Assembly (NCBI GenBank): GCA_905250075.1
Contig: CAJNOP010000128.1
Location: forward strand, 345,441 to 409,440
Reading direction: 5' to 3'
Length of the DNA stretch: 64,000 nt
DNA from: Rotaria sp. Silwood1
Taxonomy: Eukaryota > Rotifera > Eurotatoria > Philodinida > Philodinidae
Shown one piece after another: positions 59,521-64,000 of this stretch (within the stretch, counting starts at the first letter, position 1; the number at the start of each line of letters is the position of its first letter). The notes beneath the pieces were generated by a model. The model did not search any database, had not been told where the DNA came from, and saw only the letters and a program-made list of their open reading frames with translations. Position numbers and translations under genes: made by a program.

Positions 59521-61585
59521 TTGAGGCATTGTTATTATATGTAAAAAGAGGAGTAAACTGAATATTTTCCAGGGTGAAGTTCGTTCTATAAAGTGGTGCA
59601 TAAGAAGATTTCCTGCCATTTGAATTGCGACAATTTTAATAAAAATGCAAAAATTGACAATAGAAATAAATTCTGTATAGATGTGTCTTTTTACTCCATT
59701 GAAGTATTTAATGCTAGTCCATTAGCTTTACGTCAAAAACCAATTCTGCACATAGATTTCGAAAGAGTATCAAATTCTGATTCTAACTAATCATTTTTCA
59801 TTTCTTCTATTGACTTATAAATGATAGAAAACGGAATAATCATTTTATGTCAAGACTTTTGCACTATAGACTACGATTAAAATCAGATTATTTGATTGTT
59901 CTTCTTTGAATAAAGTATCACTCTGTACAATTAGAATATCTATTTATAGTTTTTCAATTCTTGGTTTTTTTAACTTGCGATTAATCCAGAAGGCAACGAT
60001 GATACATGACAAATTTTTTATTAAGAGATTTCATTTTTTTTATAGTATAACAGTAATATATTTTTTATAATGTTCTGTTTTTCGTGAATCCATGATGAGT
60101 TTATTTTTTAAAATAAAGCTCTCATTCATCGTTCCAACAGAGTCTATAGCAGTAAGATGCAACCGTGAAGAACAACAAATACAATTTTAAAATGATTATC
60201 CAGTTCGGTGCATTTAACGAATGTGTTGAAGAATACAGTTCATATCGTCGTTCTATTGATCATTTTTTATTTGGTTTTTCTAATTGGTGTAAACAAGAGT
60301 AAAAGGTAGACATCAGTTGGGTAACTCGGCAAATGTATTGTTTACAAATTAATCAAAATATGAACAATTTTATAGAAGAAAAATTTCTCGATATGTATAG
60401 TCCACCATGATCGTTGAACGACGAAGCATAAAAAAATCTCAAAGAAAAATGATCGGTAGCAGTCGTTCGTCAATTGTATTGATATTGACCATTATGCAGT
60501 GGTAATGATCAATCAATTCGTTCGTTCATTAGAAGAAACTTATGAAGAAGAAGAGTGACAACGGCGAGTAGCAGATAAAATTTCTTGATTACTTTTCAAT
60601 CATACTTTCATTTTTCATGGAGCATCATATTAACTGAGGAAATTTCTTGGATTTTTAAAAGTCAATTGACTCTCTCCGATTGAGATCCGAGATCATCATC
60701 GCACAATGTCTCAAAGATGAATCAAATTTCATTCTATTGACATATTCAATGCATAATTTCACACATTACTCATTACAGGTAGTCAGCGATGCAGGAAAAA
60801 AAAATCGAAAATGCGACTAGAAGATCGAAAAAACTACAAGAGAACAGTAAACGAATGGTAGTGTGGAACATCCCATACGCCTTTCGTATTTACCCCGTTC
60901 AATGGGTGTATTTCCTTTCTAAATATTGAATAGAAAGCATTAGAAAAAAATATCTATCATTTTCTTTCATCGACGTATACATAGCAAAAGACAATTCATA
61001 ATCAAACAAACAACATTGCCGTATATTCAAGGATTTTGTTTTTCGTACATAGACTGGAATTATTGATCTTCCTATTTTATGCATCTAAAACAATTATTAT
61101 TTTTTTTCCTTCCCAAAAAGAAAGAGATTCAAGTGTATTCTATTGAATTTTATAGAAAGGGAATATTTTCCTCCTAATAAATGTTCTTAGAAATAGACTC
61201 TATCGAGACTTTTCTATTATTTTTAGGTTCTGCCCAATCTCATATTTATTCTTTGCAGTCCCAATTATCGATTTTTTTTCTGTCCTAACCATTCTCCTCT
61301 CTGTTTTTTTTCTTTCTGTACTACTTACATTGGTTTCTTACCGCAACTATGAGACGTTTTTTTTCTTTCTTGACGAGTATCAAGACGGTTGTTTTCTTTT
61401 CTTTCTCCGTTGTAACGTTGCATAGCAAATGATTGTTTTTTTTACATCTCTTCTCCATTTTTTTGCCAGTTTTTCTCTGTCTCAGTTTGTTTCTTCATGT
61501 CGACTTATGAAGTATCTTACTTACGGCTCTACGTGACTTGATCATTTCTTTTTCGTTCGATAATATTTCTTTTCATCTGAATGTG
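59521..61585. other. intergenic region with one weak exon candidate
   Basis: A plus-strand frame ending at TAA 59790 (reading ...CIDVSFYSIEVFNASPLALR... and ending NSDSN) has protein-like composition and could be a terminal exon of a gene interrupted by the N gap. The strongest upstream acceptor (TTTTCCAG, 59570) gives an immediate stop in that frame, and a weaker AG must be used instead. I do not recognise it. The remainder to 61585 shows no gene. Confidence 0.3.
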
Positions 61586-62688
61586 TTGAATTGTGATAAG
61601 GTGCCGGCAATGCGAATTTGGAGTAAAATGTTTTTTACATTATTTGATAGAGCGTGAGCTGCTGATCATGAAAATCTACTTTTTAGTCTTAGCAAATGCT
61701 TCTTTCCGGTCGAAAAATATGAAATATTGCGAAAGTGTCATTTTTCGAGAAAAACATATCTATTTTTGAAATGTGCAAAATTTTCTACTTCTTTCCTTTT
61801 TTTCAGCTTCTGAAAATAATTTTTTCAAATTCAGCATCAAAAACTGAGTATAGACAAGTTACAAAATCGACTCTAGACCGAAAACTCTATTGATGATGAC
61901 GTTTCGAATCATCAATAGAGTGAGATACGTATAGGTCGATTTTGTAAACCTATGTAGTTTTTCGACGTAAGTGATAAAGGCAAACATTTTATCTCGTTTC
62001 GACTCATCATACTAGCAGTTACAAAGTTACAGACCACTTTTTTTCTTCGTCGAGAAAAATCGATTTTACTAAATTGTGAGCAAAATAGATAGATCGGCAC
62101 GGTTTTTCATGCTGATTCCGAATAGAATAATCTTACTGCAGGAAAACATAGTTTTTATGAAGAAAATTGAAAAATACGGGCAGAATTCTATCTATTTTGC
62201 CTACAATTTAGTAAAATCGATTTTTTTCGACGAAGAAACAAAACTGATCTGTAACTTTGTAACTGCTAGTATGATGAGTCGAATGAGATAAAATATTTGC
62301 CTTTATCATTTACGTAGAAAAACTAGATAGGTTTACAAAATCGATCTACACCTACCTCACTCGACGTGATTCGAACCGCCACCACCAATGGAGTTTTGAG
62401 TCTAGAGTCGATTTAAGAACTTTTTCTTATTCAGTTTTTGATGCTGAATCTGAAAAAAAGGAAAGTAGAAAATTTTGCACATTTCGAAAACAGATATGCT
62501 TTTCTTGAAAAACGACATCTTCGCTATATTTCATATTTTTCGACCGAAAAGAAGCATTTGCTAAGACTAAAAAGTAGATTTTCATGATCAGCAGCTTACG
62601 CTCTATTAAATAATGTAAAAAAAGCAAAAAAAAACAAATTTTACTCGAAGTTTGAATTGCCTGCACCTTACATAAGCATGACAACTGT
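61586..62688. mobile_element. 1.1-kb foldback element with about 0.45-0.5-kb arms
   Basis: The left arm (about 61586-62085) is inverted in the right arm (about 62190-62688). Paired landmarks from the outside in are GATAAGGTGC / GCACCTTAC, TTTTTTACATTATTTGATAG / CTATTAAATAATGTAAAAAA, GAGCTGCTGATCATGAAAAT / ATTTTCATGATCAGCAGCTT, CATCATACTAGCAGTTACAA / TTGTAACTGCTAGTATGATG, and ATCGATTTTACTAAATTGT / ACAATTTAGTAAAATCGAT. The spacer is about 100 bp. No transposase frame is present. The right arm contains GTGATTCGAACC, whose complement GGTTCGAATCAC resembles a tRNA T-arm/B box. Confidence 0.85.
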
Positions 62689-64000
62689 TATGTATTTGTG
62701 TTTTTTTCGATATTCTTCAATCTTTATATAATCAACGCTCATCGATTAATTTCTATCTCGTTTTTATGTTATGCATTTGAATGTTCGCTGCGCGTATTGC
62801 CTGAAAAGAGAAGAACCGGAATGAAACGATAAAAACATCATTAAACGATATTGGTTAGTTACTATCTCAAAATATATTCCGATCGGTTGATCGCTATTTC
62901 TTCATTCTCTATTCCTCTATTTCCTAATTATTCCGTTATTCCTTCTACTTTCCTATTCCTCTAGTTTTTGCCATCTGTTTCTCTTTATTGTTATTGCAGA
63001 ACATTTCATATTGCACTGTCTTTTTTCATCAATAGTTGGACATTTCTTTAATTGTATTTCGTCAAAGATAAGTTAATAGTTCTCTTCGAAGGTATTATTC
63101 GCTCATTAAGCATATCAAAATTATAAATTGACATCATCTATATGTTGCAGGAGAGATTGAAATTGAGAAAAATTTCAAATTCTCTTATAGGAAAAATAAA
63201 AATTTTGATTTCTTTGAGAAGATAAACAAATATTCTAATGTTTGAACATTTCGATGCTTATCTATAACAAAATTTTTCTCATTTAAAATTCAATGAGTCT
63301 TATATCGAATTCACTTATTGTCCACGAATATACATTAAAATGGTTCTATATTAACTTATTGTTGCTAAGGTATTCTCTTTTCCTTCATGTATCTTTCTCG
63401 ATTGTTGTGGTAGCAATTGCTACCAAGACAATTAATTATCTTTGAAGAAATACCATCAAAAGAAAAACATTCAACTATTGACGAAAAAGGCAGTTGAATA
63501 TGAAATGTTCTGTTATAATGATATCTCTTAATTATTCACAGAAAAAATTCTTTTACTTTTTTGCACACTTTTCATCAATTTTCGAAATTCAATCTATTGT
63601 TGTTTTCTCATCACTGTTTAAAGACACATTGTTGTATCGATAAAAAATCTTTTATAATCGTGTCAAGTGCATATATGGGAATTCAGTTGAGTTTGGAATG
63701 CATGTTAATAATATGAGTCACACGATAATTAATGTTTGTTTACTATTGTATTCAACTTTTGTAATTTTAGCGATTCTAAATGATTGGTCGAACTTCTGTG
63801 ATTTACTTTGATTTATTTTAAAATATTTACATACAGAAAATTTTCAATTTTAACAATTCTTATTTAGTGAGTATTAGAATTTTATTCATCTCCTTATAAT
63901 TAATCGATTGATGTTCGTTGCTATGGAACATTCAATCAAGAAACACATTCTATTTCTGTTTGTTTTTAATTCAAGGGGGAACAAGTGGACTTCTGTACTT
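62689..64000. other. AT-rich sequence to window end, nothing recognised
   Basis: I see no exon, RNA gene or repeat with confidence. A short C/T-rich patch (TATTCCTCTATTTCCTAATT) lies near 62912. Confidence 0.5.

Noticed and set aside
59050..59619. 189-codon minus-strand frame spanning the N gap
   Set aside because: Open only because the 100 N bases are read as unknown residues; flanks are repeat sequence.

Overview
This is a strongly AT-rich eukaryotic (animal) window. Its multi-exon genes have mostly 45-70 bp GT-AG introns, interrupted by a few introns of about 0.8-2.3 kb that hold repeats. The encoded proteins are metazoan: a PLEKHA8/FAPP2 lipid-transfer protein, NOM1, GINS3 (PSF3), a class V myosin, RB1CC1/FIP200 and a cyclin-I-like protein. 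Tightly packed same-strand genes have a splice acceptor immediately before the downstream ATG, which suggests spliced-leader trans-splicing and operons. Together with the compact genes, AT-rich codons and many foldback/MITE-like elements, this fits a rotifer, most likely a bdelloid. That assignment is inference.

Layout. 1-3199 has no convincing gene; it holds 40-bp tandem repeats and a 507-bp near-perfect foldback element. 3200-12773 (+) is a probable three-gene operon: PLEKHA8, NOM1 (78-bp gap) and GINS3 (43-bp gap). 13007-23554 (+) is a class V myosin with head, six IQ motifs, coiled coil and dilute (DIL) domain. A 10-N assembly gap removes its switch II exon. 23555-32813 is gene-poor, with short motif clusters and possible decayed or unrecognised exons. 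32814-41932 (+) is an RB1CC1/FIP200 autophagy scaffold with one 2.3-kb intron carrying two foldback elements. 43351-43590 (-) is a small single-pass membrane protein. 46196-46690 (-) is a short PPR protein, with a decayed copy about 2 kb away. 51720-53423 (-) is a cyclin-I-like gene in five coding exons. 53424-64000 has no confident gene; it contains degenerate AT-rich minisatellites beside a 100-N gap and a 1.1-kb foldback element.

Most exon models were checked by phase arithmetic. PLEKHA8 (12 exons, 458 aa), NOM1 (10 exons, 791 aa), RB1CC1 (17 exons, 1296 aa) and the cyclin (5 exons, 309 aa) each sum to a whole number of codons with one terminal stop. The genes are mainly housekeeping: Golgi glycolipid transfer, ribosome biogenesis, DNA replication, vesicle transport, autophagy initiation and cell-cycle/cyclin function. 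I found no defence, CRISPR or biosynthetic cluster. The least ordinary items are the trans-splice operon, a pair of diverged coding-like relics in introns of two different genes, the PPR gene with its pseudogene, and several unrelated foldback families.
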